A stretch of DNA of 64,000 bases from Peptoniphilus sp. GNH (GTDB lineage Bacteria; Bacillota; Clostridia; Tissierellales; Peptoniphilaceae). Below are positions 52,218-60,544 of this stretch, in pieces. Both the position numbers and the translations under genes were made by a program. The notes beneath the pieces are model-generated. The model was not told where the DNA came from. It saw only the letters and a list, made by a program, of their open reading frames with translations, and did not search any database. The stretch covers positions 954,979-1,018,978 of the forward strand of contig CP089931.1 of assembly GCA_021307325.1 (NCBI GenBank). Direction: 5' to 3'. How positions within the stretch are numbered: position 1 is the stretch's first letter; each line of letters starts with the position of its first letter.

Positions 52218-53997
52218 TTTCTGTTACCACCTCCGTACACTCGCAATCCACTTCGTTTCTTGCTCGTGAAAGACTTTCGTCTTTCAAATTCCATCTATCT
52301 ACCTTGTTCTGTGCTTCAACCATATCCTTATAGAACTCACATCTTTTCATCAGCTCTTCATGACTTCCTGCATCAAGAACAAGACCTTTATCCATTACGA
52401 TAATTTGGTCTGAATCTCTAATCGTATTTAGATGATGAGCAATTGTAATGATGGTTTTATCCTTACTTAAATCATCGATCGCTTCACCGATTAGTCTTTC
52501 ATTTTCACTATCAACAGCTGCCATTGCTTCATCTAATATCAAAATCGGTGCATTTTTAAGTATCATTCTCGCAATTGATATTCTTTGTTTTTCTCCACCG
52601 GATAACTTAACTCCCATTTCACCTACTCGTGTTTCATATCCATTTGGCAATGCTGAAATAAAATTATGGCATCTTGCTTTTTTAGCAGCTTCTATGACTT
52701 CTTCTTTTGTTGCATTTAGTTTTCCAATTGCTATATTTTCAAAAATACTTAAGTCAAAAAGGATAACTTCTTGTTGCACACTACCAATCAGCATTGAGAT
52801 ATTTTCTTGACTATATTCTTTTATATCTTTTCCATTTATCAGTATTTGTCCTTCATCTGCATCCCAAAATCCCATAAGCAAATTAGATACCGTACTCTTT
52901 CCACAACCGCTTGCTCCTACAAAGGCGTTCAAACTATTTTTCTTAAAATTCAAATTGATATTTTTAAGCTCAAAGCTATCTTTTTCGTATGCAAAATTCA
53001 CATCTTTAAATTCTATGTTTCCAAATTCTAAACCTTGTTCTGTCTTTTTGTTTGGAAGTGGAACTGTTAATACTTTCCCTATCGCCTTTAACGCTTCCTT
53101 AAACACAATAGAAAAATGTTGCAATGTAGCTGTCTTACTTATAGAAGCAGTAAAAGCAGACGATAAAATAATGGCAAGGATAAAATTAGGCGTTGTAATA
53201 TTTCCATGATAAAGAAATATGCTTCCCAAAATCATGACAATAACCACTCCAATTTCCATAAATATGTCAATGAGTCCCATTGGAATTGTAACCATCCCCA
53301 TGCTCTTTTTAACCCAGTAAATATATTCTCTTGCCGTTTTTAATGTTCTTTCACTAATTTCCTCTTCTTTAGCAAAAGCCTTAATCACAGAAATATTTTT
53401 TACATATTCCATTAGCTCTTCTCTCATTCTGTTTTCATGATTGAAGTAAATCGCAAAGTTTTTATCCATTGTTTTCTGTGAAAGAACTTTTACCAAATAC
53501 ATGAGTGGAACTCCGGCAATCATCCCAAGAGCAAGACGCCAATCCACAAAAATCATAGCTACAAAAATAATGGTAGGCAGAAGTGTAACTGACATTATTT
53601 CAGGGAGACCATGAGCAAGATATACTTCCACTTGTTCTACATCATGTTGGACAATGTTGGTAAGCTCTCCTGTATTATGTTCTTTAAAGAATCCCAAACT
53701 TAGTTTTTTCAGATGACCGATAATATCTAACCTAAGTTCTGTTAATTTTTCGTATGCTTTCTCATGGGCAACCTTTGTTGCAAAATAATAAAACACTCCT
53801 TTTAATACAAACGATATAAAGATTCCCAAAAATATATACTTTAAATTACCTTCGTTAATATTGTTTGTAATTAAAGAACTAATCAAATATACGAGTAAGA
53901 TTTGTGGTATCAAATCAAATACTATTTTTAAAGCAAGAAGTGAATTGGATAAACCGTTTTTCCCAATCACTTTTTTTCTTAATTCTTTTTCCGGCAT
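52210..53997 (-). CDS. ABC transporter half-protein (permease-ATPase), module 3, first of pair
   Basis: The 595-residue protein has six membrane helices and an ATPase with GASGCGKSTVSN, LSGGEKQRISIARMIL, ILDEAMAAVDSENE and IAHHLNTI. The C-terminal 20 residues are a charged tail. The start at 53997 has AAAGGAGA seven bases upstream; a TTG-start frame six codons longer begins inside that site. A 24-bp dyad at 54024-54047, like the one at the TetR promoter, sits just upstream, so the TetR protein probably also controls this point. Confidence 0.87.
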   Translation of the reverse strand: MPEKELRKKVIGKNGLSNSLLALKIVFDLIPQILLVYLISSLITNNINEGNLKYIFLGIFISFVLKGVFYYFATKVAHEKAYEKLTELRLDIIGHLKKLSLGFFKEHNTGELTNIVQHDVEQVEVYLAHGLPEIMSVTLLPTIIFVAMIFVDWRLALGMIAGVPLMYLVKVLSQKTMDKNFAIYFNHENRMREELMEYVKNISVIKAFAKEEEISERTLKTAREYIYWVKKSMGMVTIPMGLIDIFMEIGVVIVMILGSIFLYHGNITTPNFILAIILSSAFTASISKTATLQHFSIVFKEALKAIGKVLTVPLPNKKTEQGLEFGNIEFKDVNFAYEKDSFELKNINLNFKKNSLNAFVGASGCGKSTVSNLLMGFWDADEGQILINGKDIKEYSQENISMLIGSVQQEVILFDLSIFENIAIGKLNATKEEVIEAAKKARCHNFISALPNGYETRVGEMGVKLSGGEKQRISIARMILKNAPILILDEAMAAVDSENERLIGEAIDDLSKDKTIITIAHHLNTIRDSDQIIVMDKGLVLDAGSHEELMKRCEFYKDMVEAQNKVDRWNLKDESLSRARNEVDCECTEVVTENV

Positions 53998-54023
53998 GAA
54001 CAACTCTCCTTTCAAAATTGAAT

Positions 54024-54047
54024 AATATTGAATTTTAATTCAGTATT
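54024..54047. promoter_or_regulatory. TetR-type operator upstream of the module 3 ABC genes
   Basis: AATATTGAATT (54024-54034), two bases, AATTCAGTATT (54037-54047) form a near-perfect palindrome. The same half-sites flank the tetR promoter at 55300-55341. Confidence 0.6.
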
Positions 54048-54059
54048 AAGGTTTAAAGT

Positions 54060-54086
54060 AAGACTTTGCTGATTACGCAAAGTCTA
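54060..54086. terminator. Hairpin between the ClbS-like gene and the ABC genes
   Basis: AGACTTTGC pairs with GCAAAGTCT around the loop TGATTAC. The T-run is better on the plus strand, so it may be only partly effective on the minus-strand operon. It could separate tetR-clbS from the transporter genes. Confidence 0.5.
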
Positions 54087-54137
54087 TTTTATCCGATCAC
54101 TATATTTTTTTAAATTACTGTATCAGCAAATCAAAAA

Positions 54138-54656
54138 TTATAGCACAATCTTTTTCCATTTTCTAATCTTAGTTCTAAACGTTCCAAAAGGGGCAACCGT
54201 ATTAACATGAATAAACTTATAAACTTCCCATGTCGCTGTTTTAGTAGCTTCATCAGCCCATTTTCTCATATGCGGTTGAAATAATTCTTCTTCACTTAGT
54301 GTATCAATCATTGTATAGATAGATATAATATTTTCTTTCAATCGTTTCTTTAATTCTTCTATCGATAAATGAGCATAAGTATCGGTAAACCACTGATATA
54401 ATTCTCCAAGTTGATTCCATTTAAACATATCCGACGGTGTCTTTACTTCAAAACCGTTTTTCTCATCTTTTTCCCATTTCAAAACTAATGTTGTCCATCC
54501 GAGTTGATAAGCAAGATTTTCTGCTGGTGTTCTGTCAACTTCAGGGACTCTCTTATCTTTGAGAGATTCAGGAATAATATCAAATTCAGAAATATACTTT
54601 TCAAAACTTTTATTTATCTCAGATTTCAGTTCTTCTTTATCTTTATATATCTTCAA
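54138..54656 (-). CDS. ClbS/DfsB family four-helix-bundle protein
   Basis: The 172-residue soluble protein matches the ClbS/DfsB (DUF1706) family: VDRTPAENLAYQLGWTTLVLKWEKDE near residues 40-65, a central WF-TYAHLSIEELK region and the C-terminal YKFIHVNTVAPFGTFRTKIRKWKK. The founding member ClbS protects E. coli against its own colibactin by opening the cyclopropane; other members have unknown roles. AGGAGATA is upstream of the ATG. Its place between TetR and the transporters suggests handling of the same small molecule. Confidence 0.82.
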   Translation of the reverse strand: MKIYKDKEELKSEINKSFEKYISEFDIIPESLKDKRVPEVDRTPAENLAYQLGWTTLVLKWEKDEKNGFEVKTPSDMFKWNQLGELYQWFTDTYAHLSIEELKKRLKENIISIYTMIDTLSEEELFQPHMRKWADEATKTATWEVYKFIHVNTVAPFGTFRTKIRKWKKIVL

Positions 54657-54706
54657 AATATCTCCTCCAAAAATTTAAATTTATCGCATTTAAATATCAA
54701 ATCAAC

Positions 54707-55279
54707 TTACAATGATTCCACTCCCTTGTAATAACACTTTGCAATAAGTTTTAGCATATCTTTTGCCCACTTTTCACTTTGATAATGCCTTGCTATTTCA
54801 AGAAGTCCCTCTGTAAAGTTACTGGCTAAAATATGGGCAAGCATTGGATCATATTCCTGTTTCGATTGTCTTTTTAAACTTACTTCAATATGAACCTGCA
54901 TTTGCGATATGAGTTTTTGTTTTGCTTCTATATGCTTTGTTCCTGAGCTTTTATCCATTAAAATAATTAACTTCTTACGCTCTTTTAAAAGCTCGTGAAT
55001 ATATTTTTCTCCAACCTCATCAAATCTTTCAGAAGCAGAACCTTTTTCCAAGGATTCTTCCTCATTAAAAGCTGACTCGAAGTTTATATAAACAGAACTT
55101 ACTAATGCATCAAACAAAACTTCCTTATTTTTAAAATAGGTATAAATTAATGCCACAGGAATATCTGCTTCTTTTGCAATTTCTGTTAATTTAGCACCTC
55201 TATAATCATTTTTGTAAAATACTTTTTCTGCTGCATCAAGTATCCTATTTCTAACTTCTTCTTTCAATACTTGTGCCAT
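54707..55279 (-). CDS. TetR family transcriptional regulator, module 3
   Basis: The 190-residue protein has the N-terminal helix-turn-helix domain (RNRILDAAEKVFYKNDYRGAKLTEIAKEADIPVALIYTYFKNKEVLF) and a helical C-terminal domain. It heads the module 3 operon. AGAGGTGTG precedes the ATG. Its own promoter is covered by a 42-bp imperfect dyad, and the same half-sites recur upstream of the first ABC gene, so it is likely the repressor of the module. Confidence 0.88.
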   Translation of the reverse strand: MAQVLKEEVRNRILDAAEKVFYKNDYRGAKLTEIAKEADIPVALIYTYFKNKEVLFDALVSSVYINFESAFNEEESLEKGSASERFDEVGEKYIHELLKERKKLIILMDKSSGTKHIEAKQKLISQMQVHIEVSLKRQSKQEYDPMLAHILASNFTEGLLEIARHYQSEKWAKDMLKLIAKCYYKGVESL

Positions 55280-55299
55280 ATCACACCTCTTTCAAATAA

Positions 55300-55347
55300 A
55301 ATACTGAATCTTGATTTAATAATAAATCTAAATTCAATATTTTTCAA
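55300..55347 (-). promoter_or_regulatory. Promoter and operator of the module 3 tetR
   Basis: On the minus strand TTGAAA (55342-55347), 17 bases, TATTAT (55319-55324). An imperfect dyad at 55300-55341 starts with AATACTGAATC and ends with AATTCAATATT (plus strand). Repressor binding would cover the promoter. Confidence 0.65.
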
Positions 55348-55354
55348 TAGTGCC

Positions 55355-55383
55355 CTGAAATTATATTCTGAGTATGGTATAAT
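55355..55383 (+). promoter_or_regulatory. Promoter of the M3 mobilisation genes
   Basis: CTGAAA (55355-55360), 17 bases, TATAAT (55378-55383). A similar GGTATAAT lies at the matching place before the second copy (about 46416-46423). Confidence 0.55.
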
Positions 55384-55435
55384 TCATTTATTATAAATAA
55401 CACGCTTAACGCTTATAACTATAATAGCAAACACA

Positions 55436-55536
55436 GTAAGTGAGTACCCACTTACGAAAAATTGATGAAGCAGAACCTTTATGGACTGCTTCTTTTTTTA
55501 TCAATTTTACCTTGTTAGGGAGAACCCTAAGACCCC
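55436..55536 (+). promoter_or_regulatory. M3 mobilisation leader: palindrome, terminator hairpin and oriT-like motif
   Basis: GTAAGTG (55436-55442) pairs with CACTTAC (55449-55455). GAAGCAG (55467-55473) pairs with CTGCTTC (55486-55492) before a T-run, with the outer stem AAAATTGAT/ATCAATTTT. The oriT-like motif at 55507-55536 contains AGGGAGAACCCT, an inverted repeat, followed by AAGACCCC. Conserved position directly upstream of mobC-mobA supports a transfer origin. Confidence 0.62.
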
Positions 55537-55562
55537 AATATTTTATGATAAGGAGATATACT

Positions 55563-55919
55563 ATGGATAATAGAAAAAGAAATAATCAGCTTAAAATATA
55601 TTTAACAGATGAAGAAAAAGAAATCTTTGAAAAGAAAATGAAGCTTGCAAATTGTAAAACTATGTCCCACTTTCTTAGGAAATGTGTATTAGAAAAAGAG
55701 ATTTATGTTGTAGATTTAGAACCATTTAGAAACCTACAATGGCTACTTTCAAATGCAACAAATAATATAAACCAGATTGCAAAAGCAACTAATACGACTG
55801 GTGTTATTTACAAAAATGAAATTGAATCAATGAATAAACAGATAGAAAAATTATCAAAAGAAATATGGCAGATCCATTCCCTACTTCTTAAAAAATCAAA
55901 AGAAAGTTCTGGTGATTAG
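55563..55919 (+). CDS. mobC: M3 MobC-type mobilisation protein
   Basis: The 118-residue protein is nearly identical to the first copy through about residue 80 and close to the second copy afterwards (KATNTTGVIYKNEIESMNKQIEKLSKEIWQIHSLLL). AAGGAGA precedes the ATG. It would bind the oriT just upstream and recruit the relaxase encoded next. The frame upstream of the ATG continues through the oriT motif but starts at no supported site. Confidence 0.9.
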   Translation: MDNRKRNNQLKIYLTDEEKEIFEKKMKLANCKTMSHFLRKCVLEKEIYVVDLEPFRNLQWLLSNATNNINQIAKATNTTGVIYKNEIESMNKQIEKLSKEIWQIHSLLLKKSKESSGD

Positions 55920-55920
55920 T

Positions 55921-57252
55921 ATGGCAATTACAAAAATACATCCAATAAAATCAACTCTAAATTTGGCAATAGATTATATAACTAAGAGTGAAAAAACTGA
56001 TGAAAAAGTCTTGGTATCTTCATTCAAATGTCATCCATCTACTGCTCATATTCAATTTATGAAAACTAGAGAAGACAATGATACTAAAGGTACAGTTTTG
56101 GCTAGACATTTAATACAATCTTTTCTACCAGGAGAGGTTGATCCTATAAAAGCTCACGAGATAGGAATGGAATTATGTAAAAAAATTTTAAAAGAAGATT
56201 ATAAATTTGTTCTTGCAACTCATATAGATAGAGAGCATATCCATAACCATATTATTTTTAATAATGTTAATTACAAGACTGGTAAATGCTACCAATCTAA
56301 CAAAAAATCTTACCATAAAATTAGGTATCAAAGTGACGAATTATGTAAAGAAAACAAGCTTTCAGTCATTGATGAATATTATGAAGCTTACAAAAGAAAA
56401 TATAAAACTGCAGGTAAATCTTGGTACGAATATGACCAAAACAAGAAAGGAAATTCTTGGAAGTCTAAACTGCAATTTGATATAGATAGAATGATTAATA
56501 GGTCTAACTCATGGGAAGAGTTTTTGGAAAATATGAAAACTCTTGATTATGAAATTAAGTTTGGTAAACACATTGCTTTTCGTCATAAAGATAAGCAAAG
56601 ATTTACAAGAGCTAAGACTATCGGAGAAGATTATACTGAAGAAAAAATCAAAGAAAGAATAGATTTAGCGATTAAAAACAAAGCTAATCCTATTAAAAAA
56701 CGTGTAGGAAATGTTATTGATATATCTACTAATGAAAAAGCTCAATCATCTAAAGGTTACGAAGTCTGGGCAAGAAAACACAATATCAAAACTATGGCTG
56801 ATTCAATAATTAGATTAAGAGAACAAGGAATTAATTCAATTACTCAACTCGATGACCTGATCAAAAAGTCTGCTGATGATAGACAAGACTTATTAGATAA
56901 AATAAAGAAAATTGAAACTGAGATGAAGAGTTTATCCCAAGATATGGAAAATATAAATACTATAAATAAGTATCGTGAAATCTATAAATACCACAAGAAA
57001 AATCCTAAAGACAAGCAATTTGCAGAAGAATATTATAGTGAACTTTCCGTCTATAAAATAGCCACAAAAGAAATTTTAGAAAGCTATAAAAAACTACCAA
57101 ATACAAAAGAAATATTAACGAAACTCGATGAATTGCAAGAAAAAAAGAACACCCTTATGCAAGAGTATTCTTTGAATAAAGAACAATTTTCTGACCTTGT
57201 TCAGTATAGGAAAAACTATGAAAATTATTATGGGAAGGAAGTAGAAAGATAA
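55921..57252 (+). CDS. mobA: MobP-type relaxase, full length
   Basis: The 443-residue protein has a relaxase domain in residues about 1-250. The HUH-type metal motif is HIDREHIHNHIIFNNVN (three His), and Tyr residues near the N-terminus (IDYITKS) could be the nicking tyrosine. The C-terminal half is a charged coiled coil (about 300-443) with repeated Lys/Glu and no primase or helicase domain. It would nick at oriT and lead the strand into a conjugative pore supplied by another element. The start is the ATG at 55921, one base after the mobC stop; a frame three codons longer overlaps mobC. It is the only intact relaxase here. Confidence 0.9.
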   Translation: MAITKIHPIKSTLNLAIDYITKSEKTDEKVLVSSFKCHPSTAHIQFMKTREDNDTKGTVLARHLIQSFLPGEVDPIKAHEIGMELCKKILKEDYKFVLATHIDREHIHNHIIFNNVNYKTGKCYQSNKKSYHKIRYQSDELCKENKLSVIDEYYEAYKRKYKTAGKSWYEYDQNKKGNSWKSKLQFDIDRMINRSNSWEEFLENMKTLDYEIKFGKHIAFRHKDKQRFTRAKTIGEDYTEEKIKERIDLAIKNKANPIKKRVGNVIDISTNEKAQSSKGYEVWARKHNIKTMADSIIRLREQGINSITQLDDLIKKSADDRQDLLDKIKKIETEMKSLSQDMENINTINKYREIYKYHKKNPKDKQFAEEYYSELSVYKIATKEILESYKKLPNTKEILTKLDELQEKKNTLMQEYSLNKEQFSDLVQYRKNYENYYGKEVER

Positions 57253-57405
57253 AATTAATTTACACTTATATCCCTTATTTAACACGCATAAACTAAAAGA
57301 ACTATAAATCTAACATTAATAATATTTAAAGCTAAAGGCATTACAATATTTTCTTAGCAAAAATAAGAACTATTTTAATGCCTCTAATTTATCTATTTAT
57401 ATTTT

Positions 57406-58680
57406 TTAATTATAAACACTTTTATCTTTCGATATATACAAAATAAGTGGGTAGGCAATCAGTACAGCTAAACTTGCAATAAATATACACATATATGCCG
57501 GCATAATATTTGCCAAAAATCCATAGAACATATTTCCTAAGGGTATAGATGATAATGCAAGCATGCTAAAAACTGACATAATTCTACTTCTAAATTCATT
57601 TTTAATATTTTTTTGAAAAAATACTTGTGTAGCTATATTTAACGGCATAACCGAACTAATTACCAGGCAATCTAAAAATGTTATTAGACCTACTACCAAA
57701 ACAATATTGTTTTTTCCGGCTCCCATTCCATAATAAACACACCAAGCAATTAAAAACAGAAATCCGGCTATAGATATGGCACTGTACTTTAATAATTTTT
57801 CCGGTTTAATCTTTTTAATAATTGGAAGTATCAAGAACGGCAGCAGGATACTTATACCTGCAGTTGCCATCCTATACATACCATAGATATACTCACTCGT
57901 TTTAAATACCTCCAAGAATACATATGTTATAACAACACTAAAGATAGCTGAAAATGAAAAATTAATTAAGGGAGCTACTATTACAAAAATTTTTGAGAAC
58001 CTGTCCTTCCTTAACTCATTAATGCCTTCAATAAATTCAGTAAAGAAAGATTTGATGCCCTTAGCATTCTTCTCCTTTAATTCATCAGCAAAGGGTGTTT
58101 CAATAAAGAAGTTTAATATTAGGGAGAAAACTAATAAAACACTTATCAAAACAAAGGAACCAAAAATTCCAAAGCTCTTATATATAAATGCTGCCAGCAT
58201 TGGAGTTGTAATATATACAATGCCATCATCGACTCTTGATAAAGTAACAGCTTCTTCCATTAAATCCTTATCTATAATCTCAGATAGTATAGAGCTTTCG
58301 GCTGAATTATAAAATACCTCAACCATCTCTAAAATTATAACAAGAATATATACTGATACGAGTGAAATATCGCCACAGATACCTGAGTAAACCGCATATA
58401 TGGTCATAACTAAAATTTGCACCATATTTAAAGTTTTCATTATGCTTATTCGTTTTAGTCTATCACCTACAACTCCACCCACAGGAGTGAGTAAAATTCT
58501 TGGGATAACTATAATGGAAAGTATTGAAGCATATACAAGTGGCGATCCTGTTTTTTCCAAAATATATAGGGCCAGGGTAAATTGAAGAATATTGCTAGAG
58601 CCCATAGAAAATGTTGTCGCAAAAAAATAGCTAAGATAGCTCTTGTTTTTTAATAAAGTTTTAATCGGTTTTTTCATCAT
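57406..58680 (-). CDS. MFS transporter
   Basis: The 424-residue membrane protein has about twelve helices. The loop motif between helices 2 and 3 reads GGVVGDRLKRISIMK, as in the major facilitator superfamily; the KNKSYLSYFFATTFSMGSSNILQFTLALYI start resembles the MacB-like/enterobactin-exporter (MFS_3) group. It is probably a proton-driven exporter of a drug or small molecule. AAGGGG lies upstream of the ATG. It stands alone between the relaxase gene and a GNAT gene. Confidence 0.85.
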   Translation of the reverse strand: MMKKPIKTLLKNKSYLSYFFATTFSMGSSNILQFTLALYILEKTGSPLVYASILSIIVIPRILLTPVGGVVGDRLKRISIMKTLNMVQILVMTIYAVYSGICGDISLVSVYILVIILEMVEVFYNSAESSILSEIIDKDLMEEAVTLSRVDDGIVYITTPMLAAFIYKSFGIFGSFVLISVLLVFSLILNFFIETPFADELKEKNAKGIKSFFTEFIEGINELRKDRFSKIFVIVAPLINFSFSAIFSVVITYVFLEVFKTSEYIYGMYRMATAGISILLPFLILPIIKKIKPEKLLKYSAISIAGFLFLIAWCVYYGMGAGKNNIVLVVGLITFLDCLVISSVMPLNIATQVFFQKNIKNEFRSRIMSVFSMLALSSIPLGNMFYGFLANIMPAYMCIFIASLAVLIAYPLILYISKDKSVYN

Positions 58681-58814
58681 TTAAACCCCTTTCTATTTTC
58701 CTAATACTTTAACTATTATTCGCACTTTATTCATATCCGTTCATTCCCAAGCTTATATCTGCCTTATCTCTGATAATTTTTCAAATAAACACCTTTCGAC
58801 ATGATAAAAATTTA

Positions 58815-59252
58815 CTAAAATTGATGGTAAAAGCATGCTGAATCATCCAAATCCCAAGCACCCTGTTTTACATAAAAATTATAGGCTCGAGAATTTTTTA
58901 AAGTAGTGAAAAATGCACCGCTTATACCTCTTTGCTGCAATTCTTTTATACTCGTTTGATAAAGGTTTTTTGCAAGACCAGTCCCCCTATATTTTTCAGC
59001 AATAAAAAACTCATCGATATAAAAAGTTGATTCACTAGAATATCTTCTTATATGACCAATTATTGCACCGAATATTTTATTTCCATCGACAATTACATTG
59101 CCAAAAAATTTTGAAAAGTCTGAAATATCTATTAAGGATTCCAAGGCTGTTTCCACTGTCCATTTATTATTCCAAGGTGGAGCATTATAGACATCTATCA
59201 TTAACTTTGCTAATTCTTCTAAATCTGCTTTTGATATTTTTCTAATTTCCAT
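58815..59252 (-). CDS. GNAT family N-acetyltransferase
   Basis: The 145-residue protein has the GNAT core: IFGAIIGHIRRY, FYIDEFFIAEKYRGTGLAKNLYQTSI (acetyl-CoA loop YRGTGLA) and the C-terminal FFTTLKNSRAYNFYVKQGAW. The acceptor is unknown. AGGAGAA precedes the ATG. It follows a truncated hydrolase by 10 bases and may be co-transcribed with it. Confidence 0.83.
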   Translation of the reverse strand: MEIRKISKADLEELAKLMIDVYNAPPWNNKWTVETALESLIDISDFSKFFGNVIVDGNKIFGAIIGHIRRYSSESTFYIDEFFIAEKYRGTGLAKNLYQTSIKELQQRGISGAFFTTLKNSRAYNFYVKQGAWDLDDSACFYHQF

Positions 59253-59262
59253 ATTATTCTCC

Positions 59263-59790
59263 TTATTTATTTTCCAAAAATATTTTTAGTTTCTCAGCGT
59301 ATTCTTTGGGATGTTCGTGGAGAAATTGTCCGTGACCCATCCCTTCAAACACTTCCGTTTCCATTTGTGGAAGATTTTCTCTTAATATATTTTCACTTTT
59401 TTCAGGGATTAGCTCTTCGCTTCCTCTCCAAAACAAAACTGGATTTGAAAATTTGGATAAATTATCCGGGACTTTATAATGATAGATAAACTTGCAGGCG
59501 TTTTTAATAGTATTTTTTGGAATTTTCGGATACATCATTTCTATTACGCTTAGATTATCCTTGCCCATAATCTTATCTAATATAAATTTAGGTATTGGCT
59601 TTTTATTTTTGATTCTACTTGTTCCAATGATAAAAGCATATGTAAAAGGCATTGCCATAAGACCCAACTCTGCAGTAATCGCCGCATCTAGTAGTACTTT
59701 CGAAGCAGAAACATTTCCTCTTCCGATGAGTTCAACCGCAATTGTTGCTCCCATGGAAAATCCGCACATTCCATAGACACTCCCGCCCAT
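59263..59790 (-). pseudogene. N-terminally truncated alpha/beta hydrolase
   Basis: The 175-residue frame begins at the nucleophile elbow (CGFSMGA near residue 9) and keeps the acid region (FWRGSEELIPEKS) and the catalytic His (GMGHGQFLHEHP). The first 70 to 80 residues of the fold, including the oxyanion strand, are missing. The frame extends about ten codons upstream to a stop without restoring them. A deletion has probably removed the start of the gene. It might still be translated from the ATG at 59790 (GAGG upstream) but is unlikely to fold normally. Confidence 0.65.
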
Positions 59791-59864
59791 TTCATTTAAT
59801 TCCTCATTATTTAATTTTTTTCAAAAGCAAGTAAAAATATCCTCTCTAATAATAAAATTATCTA

Positions 59865-60491
59865 TTACTCTTTATCTCCCAAGATGAAGTAATCACAAAA
59901 GTCTCCTCCCTTAGCGATAGTTTCTTTTCTGTGTAAAACTCCATGTTGAAAGCTTATCATAAGCTCATCAAGTTCACAGAATAGTGGCATTAATTCATCT
60001 ACACCCAACTTCTTTATATAAGCACAAATGGGACAACGAGTAATTCTGTAATAACAAGCACCCTCATAGGGTTCTCCCTCAAAATCAACTTTAAAAGATG
60101 TGGGATAGAGCTTTTCTTTTTCCTCTGTATACCACTTGTAATACTTAAGAATATTTTTCTTATTGGCCTCTTTTCCCCTTTTAGTATTGAGATTAATCAA
60201 GGAAAAAAACCATTTGAAAGTATAAAGAGAGCGACGCATCATTTCCTGGACGGTCTCCGGCGGAATTTTTTTCTCACTTGCTATATATGGAGCAACAAAG
60301 ACAAGGGCGAACATCTCATTGTATGCCATGGGATTATCCTCGCCGATATCGTCCATATTTTTTACAAGTTCTCGATAAACTTTTTTGCTCTTTTTAATAA
60401 TTTCTGAAGCATATGCTTTATTATATTTTTCTATAAGAACTTTCTTCATTGGACCTTTAAATAATAAGAAATAAAAACCCTTGTATTTCAT
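59865..60491 (-). CDS. L-2-amino-thiazoline-4-carboxylic acid hydrolase family protein
   Basis: The 208-residue protein matches the ATC-hydrolase family: the central EMMRRSLYTFKWFFSLIN and the C-terminal YYRITRCPICAYIKKLGVDELMPLFCELDEL...GGDFCDYFI with conserved Cys residues. The name comes from a Pseudomonas enzyme of L-cysteine synthesis from thiazolines; many members in Firmicutes have other or unknown roles. The start at 60491 is an ATG after GGGGTG; a GTG three codons earlier is possible. A methyltransferase gene lies 53 bases upstream in the same direction. Confidence 0.78.
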   Translation of the reverse strand: MKYKGFYFLLFKGPMKKVLIEKYNKAYASEIIKKSKKVYRELVKNMDDIGEDNPMAYNEMFALVFVAPYIASEKKIPPETVQEMMRRSLYTFKWFFSLINLNTKRGKEANKKNILKYYKWYTEEKEKLYPTSFKVDFEGEPYEGACYYRITRCPICAYIKKLGVDELMPLFCELDELMISFQHGVLHRKETIAKGGDFCDYFILGDKE

Positions 60492-60544
60492 CTTGCACAC
60501 CCCATCAACTTTCTAAAATTTTTTATAGTAATTTATATACAATT

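Noticed and set aside
54707-55279. Reading modules 1-3 as antibiotic efflux resistance islands
   Set aside because: Paired half-transporters could export drugs, but the dedicated ECF systems, the Fur-like boxes and the AraC regulator fit uptake better. Kept only as an alternative.
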